This document shows positions 6,692 to 16,100 of a stretch of 64,000 nucleotides of DNA, piece after piece. The stretch spans positions 576,326 to 640,325 of the forward strand of contig JACOUO010000011.1 of assembly GCA_016177845.1 (NCBI GenBank), written 5' to 3'. The number at the start of each line of letters is the position of its first letter. Positions within the stretch are counted from its first letter, which is position 1. Source of the DNA: Deltaproteobacteria bacterium. Its GTDB lineage: Bacteria > Desulfobacterota > GWC2-55-46. The position numbers and the translations under genes were made by a program. Under the pieces are notes generated by a model that was given only the letters and a program-made list of their open reading frames with translations, was not told where the DNA came from and did no database searches.

Positions 6692-8611
6692 TTACAGGTT
6701 ATTATCAAATATCTTTATCTTGGATTTCTCCCTAAGGCCTTTAAGCCACACATTCAGGGCCTCATCCTGCTTCTCAGCCAAAAGCCTGCCCTTTATCTCT
6801 TCCTTCTTCGCCTCAAGGCCTAATTCATCGACCTCTTTTACGCTATTGAGCTTGAAGATATAATACTTCTTATTATTTGACAGCGCCTCAGGATACGGGG
6901 CAGTTGTGGTAAGGTCTAAAAGCCCTTCCTTATCGCCAAGGAAGATCCCTGTCTTTGGCATGAAGCCTTCAGCCTTGCTGAAAAAGCCTGTCTGCTCTAC
7001 CTTTAGCTTCTCAGCCTTTGCTGCGTTAGTGAAGTCCTCTCCGCCCTTTACCCTTTTTAAAAGCTCATCGGCCTTTTTGCCTGCTTCGGCGTATGCCTTC
7101 TCAGCCTTGAGCGCGTCTTTTACTTTTCCAGCTATCTCGGCATAATCAGGCACATGGGAATCAACCTTCTCAACCGATTTGATAATGAAAGCGCCTTCAG
7201 GCGTTTCAATGGGCTTGCTTACATCCCCTGCCTTAAGGGTGAATACTACATCCCTGAGCATCTCATTCCTTACAATCTCTACCTTTTTGTCGTCTTCGGT
7301 AAAGAAATCGGTTGAGGCGAATTTAAGATTCTTTGCCGAGGCAGCCTTCTTCATCTCATCAATTGATTTGGCAAGCTTAAACGGGCTTTCAAGGCTTGCG
7401 AGAGCCTCTTTTGCCATTGTCTGGCCTTTTTGCACGGCAAGCACGCGCTTGATGGCGGGCTCTGCCTGCTTAATAGGCACAAGCCCTGATTCCTTCTTAT
7501 CCTCAACAAGGATTATGTGATAACCGAACTCTGTCTCTATGACATTGCTGACCTCGCCTTTCTTCATTGCAAAGGCGGTCTCCTCAAAGCTCTTTATCAT
7601 TATCCCCTTCTGGAACCAGCCGAGCTCTCCGCCCTGCTTAGCGCTTCCCGGGTCCTGTGAATACGCCTTGGCAAGCTCAGCGAACTTGCCGCCGTTCTTC
7701 ACCTTGGCAAGGACTTCCTCTGTTTTTTTCTTTGCCTCATTCTTTGCCTTTTCCTTGTCAGCCGCATTGGCATCAGGCCTTATAAGGATATGCCTTGCCT
7801 TGATAGCGCCGGGTATCTCAAACTGTTTTGAGTTCCTGTTATAGTATGCCTCTACCTCTTCCGGAGTGAATTTAGCCTGTTTTGCCATATCATTATAATT
7901 GGCGTAGGCGTAAGCTACTTTCACCTTTGCAGGCACCATAAATGCGGAACCGTTCTTCTTTAAGTACTCCTTCGCTTCATCGTCGGTAACATTTATTTTG
8001 GAAGCAAGGCTTGCTCCGTCAACAGCAATGAAGTCAAGATTGATCTTTCTGTTGTCTTTCAGGTAAGCCTTTTTCACATCCTCGTCCGTGACCTTTATAT
8101 CTTTTACTATCCGGTCGCGCATCTTCGCGGTTACGAGGTCGTTCTCAATGCCCTTTTCAAAATCAGCGGGCTTTATGCGATTGGCGTTTAAGACCTGAAA
8201 ATATGTATCCTTATCAAAAGCCCCGTTCTTGCTGAACATGGGAATTGATTTTATGGATTCCTGAACCTCTTCCTCAGTAGCCTTTATCCCCTGCCTGTCA
8301 GCTTCTTTTATTGCAAGGCTCCTGTTTATCAGGATATCCAGGGCTCTCTGCTTAAGGTTCATCTTCTTGGCAAGTTCGTCTGTAAACTGCTCCTTGAAGG
8401 TGTTTTTGAAGTATTCAACCTCCCTGTTATAAAGATTTACATAATCTTTAACCGGGATCTGCTCTCCATCCACCTCGGCCACCGCTGCCTGAGTCGGGCC
8501 GCCATTGCCTGTGGGGCCTATGCCCCAAAATACAAAAACAATTATTATCGCGGCGAAAGCTAACAATATAATAACCGAATTACGCCTCTTCCTGATACTT
8601 TCGAGCATCAA
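6692..8611 (-). CDS. SurA/PpiD-type periplasmic peptidyl-prolyl isomerase
   Basis: A 639-residue membrane-anchored chaperone resembling PpiD. A single N-terminal transmembrane helix (about 13-32, VIILLAFAAIIIVFVFWGI) is followed by a SurA-N-like helical domain (about 35-200). A parvulin (PPIC) domain (about 268-370) contains KARHILIRP, GELGWFQKGIM, FA.KKGEVS and TEFGYHIILVEDKK. A second, degenerate rotamase-like domain follows and a helical C-terminus ends the protein. It would assist folding of exported and outer-membrane proteins at the inner membrane. It is divergent from the mreB operon. Confidence 0.85.
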   Translation of the reverse strand: MMLESIRKRRNSVIILLAFAAIIIVFVFWGIGPTGNGGPTQAAVAEVDGEQIPVKDYVNLYNREVEYFKNTFKEQFTDELAKKMNLKQRALDILINRSLAIKEADRQGIKATEEEVQESIKSIPMFSKNGAFDKDTYFQVLNANRIKPADFEKGIENDLVTAKMRDRIVKDIKVTDEDVKKAYLKDNRKINLDFIAVDGASLASKINVTDDEAKEYLKKNGSAFMVPAKVKVAYAYANYNDMAKQAKFTPEEVEAYYNRNSKQFEIPGAIKARHILIRPDANAADKEKAKNEAKKKTEEVLAKVKNGGKFAELAKAYSQDPGSAKQGGELGWFQKGIMIKSFEETAFAMKKGEVSNVIETEFGYHIILVEDKKESGLVPIKQAEPAIKRVLAVQKGQTMAKEALASLESPFKLAKSIDEMKKAASAKNLKFASTDFFTEDDKKVEIVRNEMLRDVVFTLKAGDVSKPIETPEGAFIIKSVEKVDSHVPDYAEIAGKVKDALKAEKAYAEAGKKADELLKRVKGGEDFTNAAKAEKLKVEQTGFFSKAEGFMPKTGIFLGDKEGLLDLTTTAPYPEALSNNKKYYIFKLNSVKEVDELGLEAKKEEIKGRLLAEKQDEALNVWLKGLREKSKIKIFDNNL

Positions 8612-8650
8612 ACCCTCCTGTAATTTCTGTCACGGAAAAATTTCCTTTAA

Positions 8651-8679
8651 TTGACTATGATAATGAATTTTCTTTATAA
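8651..8679 (+). promoter_or_regulatory. Candidate promoter for the mreB operon
   Basis: TTGACT (8651-8656), a 17-base spacer and TTATAA (8674-8679) lie in the AT-rich divergent gap between the ppiD-like gene and mreB. They leave a leader of about 100 bases before an AAGGAG site and the mreB ATG. Confidence 0.45.
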
Positions 8680-8790
8680 ATTCAACTTTTTTATATAATT
8701 TTATCCTTGCTAAAAGGTTTTGTTTTCTGTTAATATTTTTTAGATTAGTATGTAGATTAGCTTTATTAATCAAGTTTTTAAGGAGAAAAC

Positions 8791-9822
8791 ATGTTCAACT
8801 ATATTTTAGGTCTTTTTTCAAATGACCTTGCCATAGACCTCGGTACAGCCAGCACCCTCATTTATGTCAAGGGAAAAGGCATAGTATGCAATGAGCCTTC
8901 AGTCGTTGCCGTTAAAAAGGACGGCAGGGGCAAAAGAGTACTGGCAGTCGGAAGGGAAGCAAAAGCGATGCTGGGCCGCACCCCGGGCAACATTGCCGCC
9001 ATACGGCCTCTTAAGGACGGCGTTATCGCCGACTTTGAAGTAACCGAGGAAATGCTTAAGTATTTCATAGCGAAAGTCCACAACAGAAGGCTTCTCGTAA
9101 GGCCAAGGATAATTGTCGGAGTGCCTTCAGGCATCACACAGGTCGAAAAAAGAGCGGTAAGGGAATCAGCCTACTCCGCAGGCGCGGCAGAGGTTTACCT
9201 CATTGAAGAGCCGATGGCAGCGGCAATCGGCGCGGGCCTTCCCATCACAGAGCCTTCAGGCAACATGATAGTCGATATCGGCGGCGGCACCTCTGAAATA
9301 GCCGTCATCTCACTGGCAGGCATTGTGCAGGCAAAATCAATAAGAATAGGCGGAGATAAGCTCGATGAGGTTATCGTCCAGTACATAAAGAGAAAATACA
9401 ACCTCTCAATCGGCACAGGCGTAGCCGAGGTCATTAAGATGACCCTTGGCCTTCCGATGCCCGATGAAAAGACGGAAAAACTTGAGATAAAGGGCTCAAA
9501 CCTCATTACAGGCATCCCCACGACCCTTGAGATCGAATCAGGCGAAATAAGGGAAGCATTGAACGAACCCATCAACGCGCTTATCGAGGCTGTAAAGCAT
9601 GTGCTTGAGACAACACCCCCTGAGCTTGCGGCTGACCTCGTTGACAAGGGAATCGTGCTTGCCGGCGGCGGCGCCCTGCTCAAAAACCTTGATGTGATAC
9701 TAAGGGAAGAGACACAGCTGCCTGTTACGATAGCAGACGACCCGCTTACCTGCGTTGTCAAAGGCGCGGGCAAGGTACTTGATGAGATGAGGCTCCTTAA
9801 AGAGGTTACAATTCCTAACTAA
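8791..9822 (+). CDS. mreB: Rod-shape-determining actin homologue MreB
   Basis: A 343-residue bacterial actin that polymerises under the inner membrane and positions the elongation peptidoglycan machinery. The N-terminal amphipathic stretch [11 protein letters not shown] is followed by phosphate-1 [19 protein letters not shown]. Also present are the [20 protein letters not shown] block, phosphate-2 [17 protein letters not shown], and the adenosine motif [15 protein letters not shown]. Full length. It is first in a plus-strand operon with mreC, mreD, mrdA and rodA. Confidence 0.98.
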   Translation: MFNYILGLFSNDLAIDLGTASTLIYVKGKGIVCNEPSVVAVKKDGRGKRVLAVGREAKAMLGRTPGNIAAIRPLKDGVIADFEVTEEMLKYFIAKVHNRRLLVRPRIIVGVPSGITQVEKRAVRESAYSAGAAEVYLIEEPMAAAIGAGLPITEPSGNMIVDIGGGTSEIAVISLAGIVQAKSIRIGGDKLDEVIVQYIKRKYNLSIGTGVAEVIKMTLGLPMPDEKTEKLEIKGSNLITGIPTTLEIESGEIREALNEPINALIEAVKHVLETTPPELAADLVDKGIVLAGGGALLKNLDVILREETQLPVTIADDPLTCVVKGAGKVLDEMRLLKEVTIPN

Positions 9823-9861
9823 GCTCCACAAAAGAATTTTACTTCGGATTAAGATTTCCTA

Positions 9862-10713
9862 ATGCGGTCAGAACGGAATAATATAAGCGGTTTTTTTAAA
9901 AAGCATCAGCTCATTATAATATCGATATTTCTGGCCCTCTTTTCCCTTCATCTGGCCCTTACGGATAAGAAAGAGGTCGCACGGGGCTATGTTTTAAAGG
10001 AAATCCTCTCGATTACGGTAACTCCGGTACAGCGTTTCGCGCTCGGCGCCCAGAATATTGTAAAAGGGGTATGGGACGGGTACATAAACCTCGTCTGGGT
10101 AAATAAAGAGAACGAGTCCCTTAACAAGACCATCCTTGCCCTCCGTGAAGAGAACAACAGATTAAAAGAGGATGTGAACCTTAACTCAAGGCTCAGAGAG
10201 ATACTTGAGTTCAAGGAGGCCATGCCTTTTAAAACAGTTGCGGCAGGCATTGTCAGCTATAACATGGAGCGGTGGACAAGGGTCGTCACGCTTGACAAGG
10301 GCAAAGACGCAGGCATCGGAAAAGACATGGCTGTAATCGGCCCAACAGGCGTCATCGGCAAGGTTCTCGATGCGAACAGCCATACCTCAAGGGTGCTCCT
10401 TATAACCGATCTCAGGTCAAATATAGACATACTTGTGCAGCGCTCAAGAATAAAAGGCGTTATCGAAGGCAATGGCACAAGCGGACTGGTACTGAAGTAC
10501 ATAAGGCAGGTCGATGATGTGAAGATAGGAGACCAGGTGCTGACCTCCGGCCTTGCCGGCATCTTTCCCAAAGGGCTCATAGTAGGGGAGGTCTCAAATA
10601 TTGAAAAAGGGACGGACAATTTCTTCAAGCATATAGAGGTGCGGCCTTCCGCGGATATGCAGAAGATTGAAGAGGTCCTTGTGGTTACTGATACCGGCTT
10701 TTTCGAAGAGTAG
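9862..10713 (+). CDS. mreC: Rod-shape-determining protein MreC
   Basis: A 283-residue bitopic protein: a cytoplasmic N-tail, one membrane helix (about 14-32), a periplasmic coiled coil (about 75-115, ENESLNKTILALREENNRLKEDVNLNSRLREIL) and two beta-barrel subdomains with VVTLDKGKDAGIGKDMAVIGPTGVIGKV. MreC links MreB to PBP2 and RodA in the elongasome. It begins 39 bp after mreB. Confidence 0.95.
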   Translation: MRSERNNISGFFKKHQLIIISIFLALFSLHLALTDKKEVARGYVLKEILSITVTPVQRFALGAQNIVKGVWDGYINLVWVNKENESLNKTILALREENNRLKEDVNLNSRLREILEFKEAMPFKTVAAGIVSYNMERWTRVVTLDKGKDAGIGKDMAVIGPTGVIGKVLDANSHTSRVLLITDLRSNIDILVQRSRIKGVIEGNGTSGLVLKYIRQVDDVKIGDQVLTSGLAGIFPKGLIVGEVSNIEKGTDNFFKHIEVRPSADMQKIEEVLVVTDTGFFEE

Positions 10714-10831
10714 CGGCTTTACGGCGGCTCTCCCTCATATCGAACTCAACCGGTTTTATCCAATTTAAAACTTAACCGCCGCTGAACGCGGCCCAAGCCC
10801 CTTACTGGGCATATAGACTCCGGAACGGCAA

Positions 10832-11320
10832 ATGAAAGAGTTTCTGATTTTCCTGCCACTCACAATATTGTTCTTGACCATCAAGAGCGCTCTTTTTCCC
10901 AATCTGCCGATGCCGGACCTCCCCCTTATTATCGTCTTCTATATGGCGTACAGCAAGGCTTCGGTCGAAGGGGCGCTGATGGGCTTTGTGCTCGGCTACC
11001 TCGACGATGCTTTTAACGGCGGCATCATAGGCTCAAGTTCATTCGCACTCGTATTCATCTTTCTGGCTGTCCACCTCACCTCAAAAATGATGCAGTTTAC
11101 TACACCGGGAACAAGGGCCATAGGTGCCGGAATTGCCGCGCTCGTAAAAGGCGCGCTGACATATGCGGTCCTGCGGTTTACCAATATTGATGTCTATTTC
11201 CTCGGCCATGTAATCCTGCAGGCTATCATAACAGGCGTTTTTGCCCCTGCTATCATCACCCTTCTTATGAGGCTTACGTCTTTTACAAGCCCGCGCAGGT
11301 TCAAGGGTAATATAAATTGA
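10832..11320 (+). CDS. mreD: Rod-shape-determining membrane protein MreD
   Basis: A 162-residue polytopic membrane protein with about five hydrophobic helices. It has the family features PDLPLIIVFYMAYSKASVEGALMGFVLGYLDDAFNGGIIGSSSF and a Ser/Phe-rich C-terminal helix. It is the third elongasome scaffold component. A 118-bp gap separates it from mreC. Its stop overlaps the TTG start of mrdA by four bases, implying coupling. Confidence 0.92.
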   Translation: MKEFLIFLPLTILFLTIKSALFPNLPMPDLPLIIVFYMAYSKASVEGALMGFVLGYLDDAFNGGIIGSSSFALVFIFLAVHLTSKMMQFTTPGTRAIGAGIAALVKGALTYAVLRFTNIDVYFLGHVILQAIITGVFAPAIITLLMRLTSFTSPRRFKGNIN

Positions 11321-13230
11321 ACGGCTATTTCAAAGATAAAGAACCAAAAGAATTCAAACAAAGGATCTTTATCACCAATGTAATCGTGGTCCTTGTGTTC
11401 TTCACCCTTGCCGTGCGCCTATGGTATCTTCAGGTAAAGGAGAACGAGCACTATAACGAGCTTTCCCTTAACAACAGCACTCGCCTTGTAAAGTCCCCTG
11501 CCCCAAGGGGCGTCATCTATGACAGGCTCGGCATAAAAATAGCCGAGAACCGCCCCGGCTTTGACCTATATCTCGTACCAGAAGATGTAAAGGATTGGGT
11601 CAAGACCAAGGCAATGCTTAAGGAACTTGTCGAGATAGATGACGAGACCATCGAAGAAAAACTGAAAAAATCCAAAGGCAGACCGCCCTTTCAGGCAATC
11701 ACCCTGAAAGAAGACCTCTCGTGGGAAGAGACCGTCAGGGTTGAAAGCTATAAATACGAGATGCCCGGCATTATCCTCGATGTCGCCCCAAAGAGGTCGT
11801 ATATCTTTGGAGAAACCACGGCGCACCTTATCGGCTACCTTGGCGAGATAAGCGAAAAAGAACTTAAGGACAGGGAAGGCGGACCAATAAGGTACTCTCA
11901 GGGAGACCTCATCGGCAAATACGGGCTTGAGAAGTCCTTTGAAGAAGAGCTTAAGGGTATTGACGGAGGCAAGGATGTCGAGGTAGATGCCCTTGGAAGA
12001 AAGATAAAGGTCGTCAAATACGCCCCTTCATACCCGGGCAACAACATGAAGCTCACAATCGACATCAAGACGCAGGTTGCTGCATGGGCTGCGCTCAACG
12101 GCAAGGTCGGTGCCGCAGTTGCGATGGACCCTAAAACAGGCAAGGTCCTTGCTATGGTAAGCACCCCCACCTTTGACCCGAATGCCTTGTCAACCGGCAT
12201 CTCGAAGGATGAGTGGAAAGAGCTGATTGAAAACCCGCTCAACATCTTAAATAACAGGGCAATACAGGGGCAATACCCCCCTGCTTCAACATACAAGCCG
12301 ATACACGCGGCAGCCGCGCTGGAAGAAAAGGTCATAACGCCTTCCACCATGATACTCTCAGGCCCCTCATTCAGGTTTGCGGGAAGGGATTACAGGGATT
12401 GGAAGGAAAAAGGCCACGGCATAATAAATGTCCACAGGGCAATCGTCGAGTCATCCGATACATTCTTCTATCAGGTCGGCCTGAAGCTTGGGATAGACAG
12501 GCTCGCGGACTATACCAAAAAATTCGGTTTCGGGACAAAGACGGGGATAGAGCTTTTAAATGAAAAATCAGGGCTTGTCCCCTCATCTGAATGGAAGCAG
12601 AAGGCATACGGAGTAAAGTGGTACGAGGGAGAGACCATTTCAGTCTCAGTGGGCCAGGGCTATATGCTCACCACTCCGCTGCAGCTCCTCGGCGCCTATG
12701 CGGCAATCGCCAATGGTGGCACTCTTTACAAGCCCCAGCTCATAGAAGAGATAAAAACGCCTGACGGCAGGGAGTTAAGGAAGTACACCGGCCCCGAAGA
12801 AAATGGGCATCTTGGCATCTCGGAAGCGACAATGGCAATTGTACGGGACGGGTTAAGAGGCGTTGTACATGATGACGGCGGCACAGCGCACTTTTTAAAA
12901 GCTGCAAACCTTAAAATAGCCGGTAAAACAGGCACTGCACAGGTCTCAAGGCTTATAAAAAGAACAAAGAATGTAGAATCGATTGCATATAAACACCGCG
13001 ACCACGCATGGTTTGCGGGCTTTGCCCCTTATGACGACCCGCAGATAGCGGTGGTGGTAATAGTCGAGCACGGGGGATTCGGAGCAAGCGCGGCAGCGCC
13101 TGTGGCGAGGGAGCTTTTCAAGGCATATCTTGAGAAAGATACCCCTGAGAGCGGCATCACCACTGACCCGAACGCGCCTCAGGTCGTGCCGATTTTCGCC
13201 CCGGGCAAAGATGAGGAGATTGGAGACTGA
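11317..13230 (+). CDS. mrdA: Penicillin-binding protein 2 (elongation transpeptidase)
   Basis: A 637-residue class B PBP. A short cytoplasmic N-terminus and one membrane helix (about 17-37) precede the pedestal domain with RLVKSPAPRGVIYDRLG. The transpeptidase domain carries the catalytic STYK motif (PPASTYKPIHAAAA), the SSD motif in VESSDTFFYQ, and KTGTAQ. It crosslinks peptidoglycan during lateral growth, paired with RodA. The start is a TTG embedded in the mreD stop (TTGA), and the frame ends overlapping the rodA ATG by one base. Confidence 0.96.
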   Translation: MNGYFKDKEPKEFKQRIFITNVIVVLVFFTLAVRLWYLQVKENEHYNELSLNNSTRLVKSPAPRGVIYDRLGIKIAENRPGFDLYLVPEDVKDWVKTKAMLKELVEIDDETIEEKLKKSKGRPPFQAITLKEDLSWEETVRVESYKYEMPGIILDVAPKRSYIFGETTAHLIGYLGEISEKELKDREGGPIRYSQGDLIGKYGLEKSFEEELKGIDGGKDVEVDALGRKIKVVKYAPSYPGNNMKLTIDIKTQVAAWAALNGKVGAAVAMDPKTGKVLAMVSTPTFDPNALSTGISKDEWKELIENPLNILNNRAIQGQYPPASTYKPIHAAAALEEKVITPSTMILSGPSFRFAGRDYRDWKEKGHGIINVHRAIVESSDTFFYQVGLKLGIDRLADYTKKFGFGTKTGIELLNEKSGLVPSSEWKQKAYGVKWYEGETISVSVGQGYMLTTPLQLLGAYAAIANGGTLYKPQLIEEIKTPDGRELRKYTGPEENGHLGISEATMAIVRDGLRGVVHDDGGTAHFLKAANLKIAGKTGTAQVSRLIKRTKNVESIAYKHRDHAWFAGFAPYDDPQIAVVVIVEHGGFGASAAAPVARELFKAYLEKDTPESGITTDPNAPQVVPIFAPGKDEEIGD

Positions 13231-14321
13231 TGATAGACAGACGCCTCTTTACATATTTTGACTGGGCAACGCTGACCATTGTATTGGCGCTTGTGCTTGT
13301 AGGCTTTGCGAGCGTTTACAGCGCAACACACATACACATGCCCGGCATATACAAAAAAGACATCTACTGGGTGATAATAGGCTCCGTGCTGATGTTCACT
13401 GCTATCATACTTAACTACGGGTTCCTTGAACGGTCTGCTTACTTCATATACGGCGGCTCAATTCTGATATTGATATCCGTATTTTTCATAGGAAGCTCTT
13501 TCAGCGGCGCAAAGAGATGGATATCCTTCGGTTTCTTCACCCTCCAGCCCTCTGAGCTTGCGAAACTTGCCCTTATCATAATACTGGCCAAGTACTTCAG
13601 CGCCAAGGACGCCCCCCAAAAAGGTCTGGAGCTGAAAGACCTGGCTGTTCCGGGCCTGCTGATGATAATACCGTTCCTTTTAATAGCCAAACAGCCTGAC
13701 CTCGGCACAGGCATAATACTATGGATGATCTTCTGGTCAATGGCCTTCATGGCCAAGATAAGGACAAGGGTGATAATAGGGCTTGGAGTTGTCTTCGGCG
13801 CGCTTGCCCCTATCGGCTGGATGTTCCTTAAGGATTACCAGAAGGCAAGGCTCACAAGCTTTTTAAACCCTGATGCCGACCCGCTCGGCTCAGGCTACCA
13901 CATCATGCAATCCAAGATAGCCATAGGCTCAGGCGGCGTATTCGGCAAGGGCTTCATGGAAGGCACTCAGGGCAAGCTCATGTTCCTGCCCGAGCACCAC
14001 ACAGACTTCATATTTGCCGTGCTTGCCGAAGAATGGGGTCTCATAGGCTCGATGCTTGTAGTCGGGCTGTTCCTTTCCCTTATCCTCTCAGGGCTTAATA
14101 CGGCCAATACCGCAAAGGACAGGTTCGGGTTTCTCCTTGCCTTTGGCATATCATCCATGTTTTTCTGGCAGGCCGCCATTAATCTGGGCATGGTATCGGG
14201 CGTACTGCCCGTTGTCGGCGTACCGCTTCCGTTCCTAAGCTACGGCGGCTCATTCCTTATCACATCCATGATCGCGGCAGGGCTTCTGCTGAATATAAAG
14301 ATGCGCAGGTTCATCTTCTAA
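13230..14321 (+). CDS. rodA: Peptidoglycan glycosyltransferase RodA
   Basis: A 363-residue SEDS-family polytopic protein with about ten membrane helices. Signature segments are GSSFSGAKRWISFGFFTLQPSELAKLALIIILAKYF, KQPDLGTGIIL, PEHHTDFIFAVLAEEWGLIG and LPVVGVPLPFLSYGGSFL. It polymerises lipid II into glycan strands with PBP2. Start and stop context show translational coupling to mrdA. Confidence 0.97.
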   Translation: MIDRRLFTYFDWATLTIVLALVLVGFASVYSATHIHMPGIYKKDIYWVIIGSVLMFTAIILNYGFLERSAYFIYGGSILILISVFFIGSSFSGAKRWISFGFFTLQPSELAKLALIIILAKYFSAKDAPQKGLELKDLAVPGLLMIIPFLLIAKQPDLGTGIILWMIFWSMAFMAKIRTRVIIGLGVVFGALAPIGWMFLKDYQKARLTSFLNPDADPLGSGYHIMQSKIAIGSGGVFGKGFMEGTQGKLMFLPEHHTDFIFAVLAEEWGLIGSMLVVGLFLSLILSGLNTANTAKDRFGFLLAFGISSMFFWQAAINLGMVSGVLPVVGVPLPFLSYGGSFLITSMIAAGLLLNIKMRRFIF

Positions 14322-14354
14322 GATTTTTAATCGTGTTGCCGGATAAAAAAGACC

Positions 14355-14807
14355 ATGAAAAAAACACTTGTAAAATTCCTGGCTACAGGCACATATCTCG
14401 GCTACTCCCCTGTTATGCCCGGCACATTCGGCACATTATGGGGCATTCCCCTTGCCTGGTATGCGGACGGGCTTGGATTACAGGGTAAAATACTGCTTTT
14501 CTCAGTAGTTTTCCTTGCCTCTGTCTATATCGCAGGCGAGTGCTGCAGGATACTCGGAAAGCACGACCCTGGAAGCATTGTAATAGATGAGGTATGCGGA
14601 TATCTTGTCTCCTTTGCCTTCATCCCGTTTACCCTTGCCAACGCAATATTAATCTTTCTTCTTTTCAGGTTTTTTGATATCCTAAAGCCCTATCCTGTAA
14701 GGCTTATTGACCGCAAGGTCAAAGGCGGTTCCGGCGTTGTGATTGATGATGTCGCTGCCGGCATATACGCAAATATTTCAGCTCATATAATACTGCGGTT
14801 TTTCTAA
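14355..14807 (+). CDS. pgpA: Phosphatidylglycerophosphatase A
   Basis: A 150-residue inner-membrane enzyme that dephosphorylates phosphatidylglycerol-phosphate in phospholipid synthesis. Family hallmarks: GYSPVMPGTFGTLWGIPLAW near the N-terminus, DPGSIVIDEVCGYLVS with the acidic pair, and FRFFDILKPYPVRLIDRKVKGGSGVVIDDVAAGIYAN. Membrane helices flank these loops. It sits between rodA and the CinA-like gene with short gaps. Confidence 0.93.
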   Translation: MKKTLVKFLATGTYLGYSPVMPGTFGTLWGIPLAWYADGLGLQGKILLFSVVFLASVYIAGECCRILGKHDPGSIVIDEVCGYLVSFAFIPFTLANAILIFLLFRFFDILKPYPVRLIDRKVKGGSGVVIDDVAAGIYANISAHIILRFF

Positions 14808-14810
14808 ACC

Positions 14811-15317
14811 ATGGCCAAAAACGCCGGACCTGAAGCCGAAATTGGAATACTTCTGAAAGAGCGGGGCCTGACGCTGGCCATAGCCGAATCCTGCACAGGA
14901 GGGCTGTTGTCGAGCATGGTCACCGATGTTGCGGGAAGCTCGGAGTATTTCATGGGCTCGGTCGTGGTATACAGTAACGATGCAAAGAAGCAGCTCCTTG
15001 GCGTAAAGGATGAGACCCTTAAGAAGTACGGGGCAGTATCAAGGCCAACGGCAACTGAGATGGCCCAAGGCATAAAAGAGAGATTCGGTACAAGGGTCGG
15101 GGTTTCCGTCACAGGCATAGCAGGCCCAGGCGGAGGCACCCCCAAAAAGCCGGTAGGCACAGTCTTCATAGGTGTTTCCACACCGAAAAAAATAACGGTA
15201 AAGAAATTCCTGTTCAAAGGAACAAGGAAAGAGATAAAAAAGCAATCCGCCCTGCAAGCCCTTGAGATGCTTAAGAGCGGTATTCTAAAGATAAAGCCGC
15301 TGGATAAGGAGCTTTAA
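14811..15317 (+). CDS. Stand-alone CinA C-terminal domain (nicotinamide-nucleotide amidase type)
   Basis: A 168-residue protein consisting only of the CinA-C/PncC fold: LAIAESCTGGLLSSMVTDVAGSSEYFMGSVVVYSN, a YGAVSRPTATEMAQG helix, GVSVTGIAGPGGGTPKKPVGTVFIG, and a C-terminal helix. Family members deamidate nicotinamide mononucleotide to nicotinate mononucleotide in pyridine-nucleotide recycling. The N-terminal MoCF-like domain of full CinA is absent, as in E. coli PncC. The start is 3 bp after pgpA. Its stop is one base upstream of the proposed thpR start. Confidence 0.88.
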   Translation: MAKNAGPEAEIGILLKERGLTLAIAESCTGGLLSSMVTDVAGSSEYFMGSVVVYSNDAKKQLLGVKDETLKKYGAVSRPTATEMAQGIKERFGTRVGVSVTGIAGPGGGTPKKPVGTVFIGVSTPKKITVKKFLFKGTRKEIKKQSALQALEMLKSGILKIKPLDKEL

Positions 15318-15318
15318 T

Positions 15319-15888
15319 ACGAGGACATTCATAGCCATAAAATTGCCTGACGGGCTCATAGATGTAATAAAGGTCCTTCAGGCCGAACTTAAACAGCATG
15401 GAAGGCACCAGGTAACATGGGTAAAGCCTGAATCCATCCACCTTACCCTTAAGTTCCTTGGCGATATAGACCCGGCAAGGGTGGACGATATCAAGGCTGA
15501 ACTCAATGCCTCTGCCCAGGGCATCGAGCCGTTCAGCTTATCGGTGGAAGGTGTCGGGGGCTTCCCTAACCTTAAGACCCCGAGGGTCATCTGGGTAGGC
15601 GTGAACAGGAATGAGGCCCTCTATAAACTGCAGAAAAACATCGAAGAGAGGCTCTCAAAGATAGGCTTTGAAAAAGAGGGAAAGCCTTTCCACCCTCACC
15701 TCACGCTCTGCAGGATAAGGACAATAGGAGATTCAAAAGAACTCGGCAAGGCCGTAACCGAGCTCAACCCTGAGATAAACCTTGATTTCAAGGTCAACTC
15801 CTTCAGATTATACAAAAGCGTACTCAGCCCCAAAGGCGCCGAATATACAATTCTACACGAGATTTTCCTCGGCAATAAGGCTGATTGA
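15319..15888 (+). CDS. thpR: RNA 2',3'-cyclic phosphodiesterase, apparent ACG start
   Basis: A 2H phosphoesterase with both catalytic H-x-T-x motifs, HLTLKF and HLTLCR; it hydrolyses 2',3'-cyclic ends of RNA (formerly 2'-5' RNA ligase). Relatives begin (M)RTFIAIKLP, the first beta strand. Here that strand is encoded from 15319 as ACG AGG ACA TTC, and no ATG, GTG or TTG precedes it in frame. AAGGAG at 15306-15311 lies seven bases before the ACG, an ideal spacing. The next usable start, TTG at 15343, would delete the strand. So either ACG initiates or one base is wrong. The gene product is 189 residues. A MITE-like element follows directly. Confidence 0.88.
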   Translation, partial: TRTFIAIKLPDGLIDVIKVLQAELKQHGRHQVTWVKPESIHLTLKFLGDIDPARVDDIKAELNASAQGIEPFSLSVEGVGGFPNLKTPRVIWVGVNRNEALYKLQKNIEERLSKIGFEKEGKPFHPHLTLCRIRTIGDSKELGKAVTELNPEINLDFKVNSFRLYKSVLSPKGAEYTILHEIFLGNKAD

Positions 15889-15891
15889 ATA

Positions 15892-16040
15892 TTAAGGAAG
15901 CTCTGATTAATTCTCGTTTCTGCTGTCATTGCGAGAAGTGAAACGACGAAGCAATCTCTAACTGCTTGATTTACTGAAAACCGGATTGCTTCGCTGCGCT
16001 CGCAAAGACTACTCAATGAATTAATCAGAGGTTCCTTAAA
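15892..16040. mobile_element. MITE-like element with terminal inverted repeats
   Basis: A 149-bp non-coding element between thpR and recA. Terminal arms 15892-15913 and 16018-16039 are inverted repeats with one mismatch in 22. Inside, an imperfect inverted pair (around 15927-15955 and 15981-16005) carries the ATTGCGAG...GAAGCAATC motif seen in many dispersed bacterial repeats. GAATA occurs immediately on both sides (15887-15891 and 16041-16045), a likely 5-bp target duplication. No protein is encoded, so any movement would need a transposase in trans. Confidence 0.75.
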
Positions 16041-16100
16041 GAATAAGCAGATTTTTTCCGATATGAATAATTCCAACCCATAAAGGGAGGTAGAGTAGAG

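Noticed and set aside
15343-15888. TTG at 15343 as the thpR start
   Set aside because: It would delete the conserved first beta strand and has no Shine-Dalgarno, whereas the ACG at 15319 has an ideal one.
16040-16100. LexA/SOS box upstream of recA
   Set aside because: No palindrome of the known LexA-box types is visible in the short leader.
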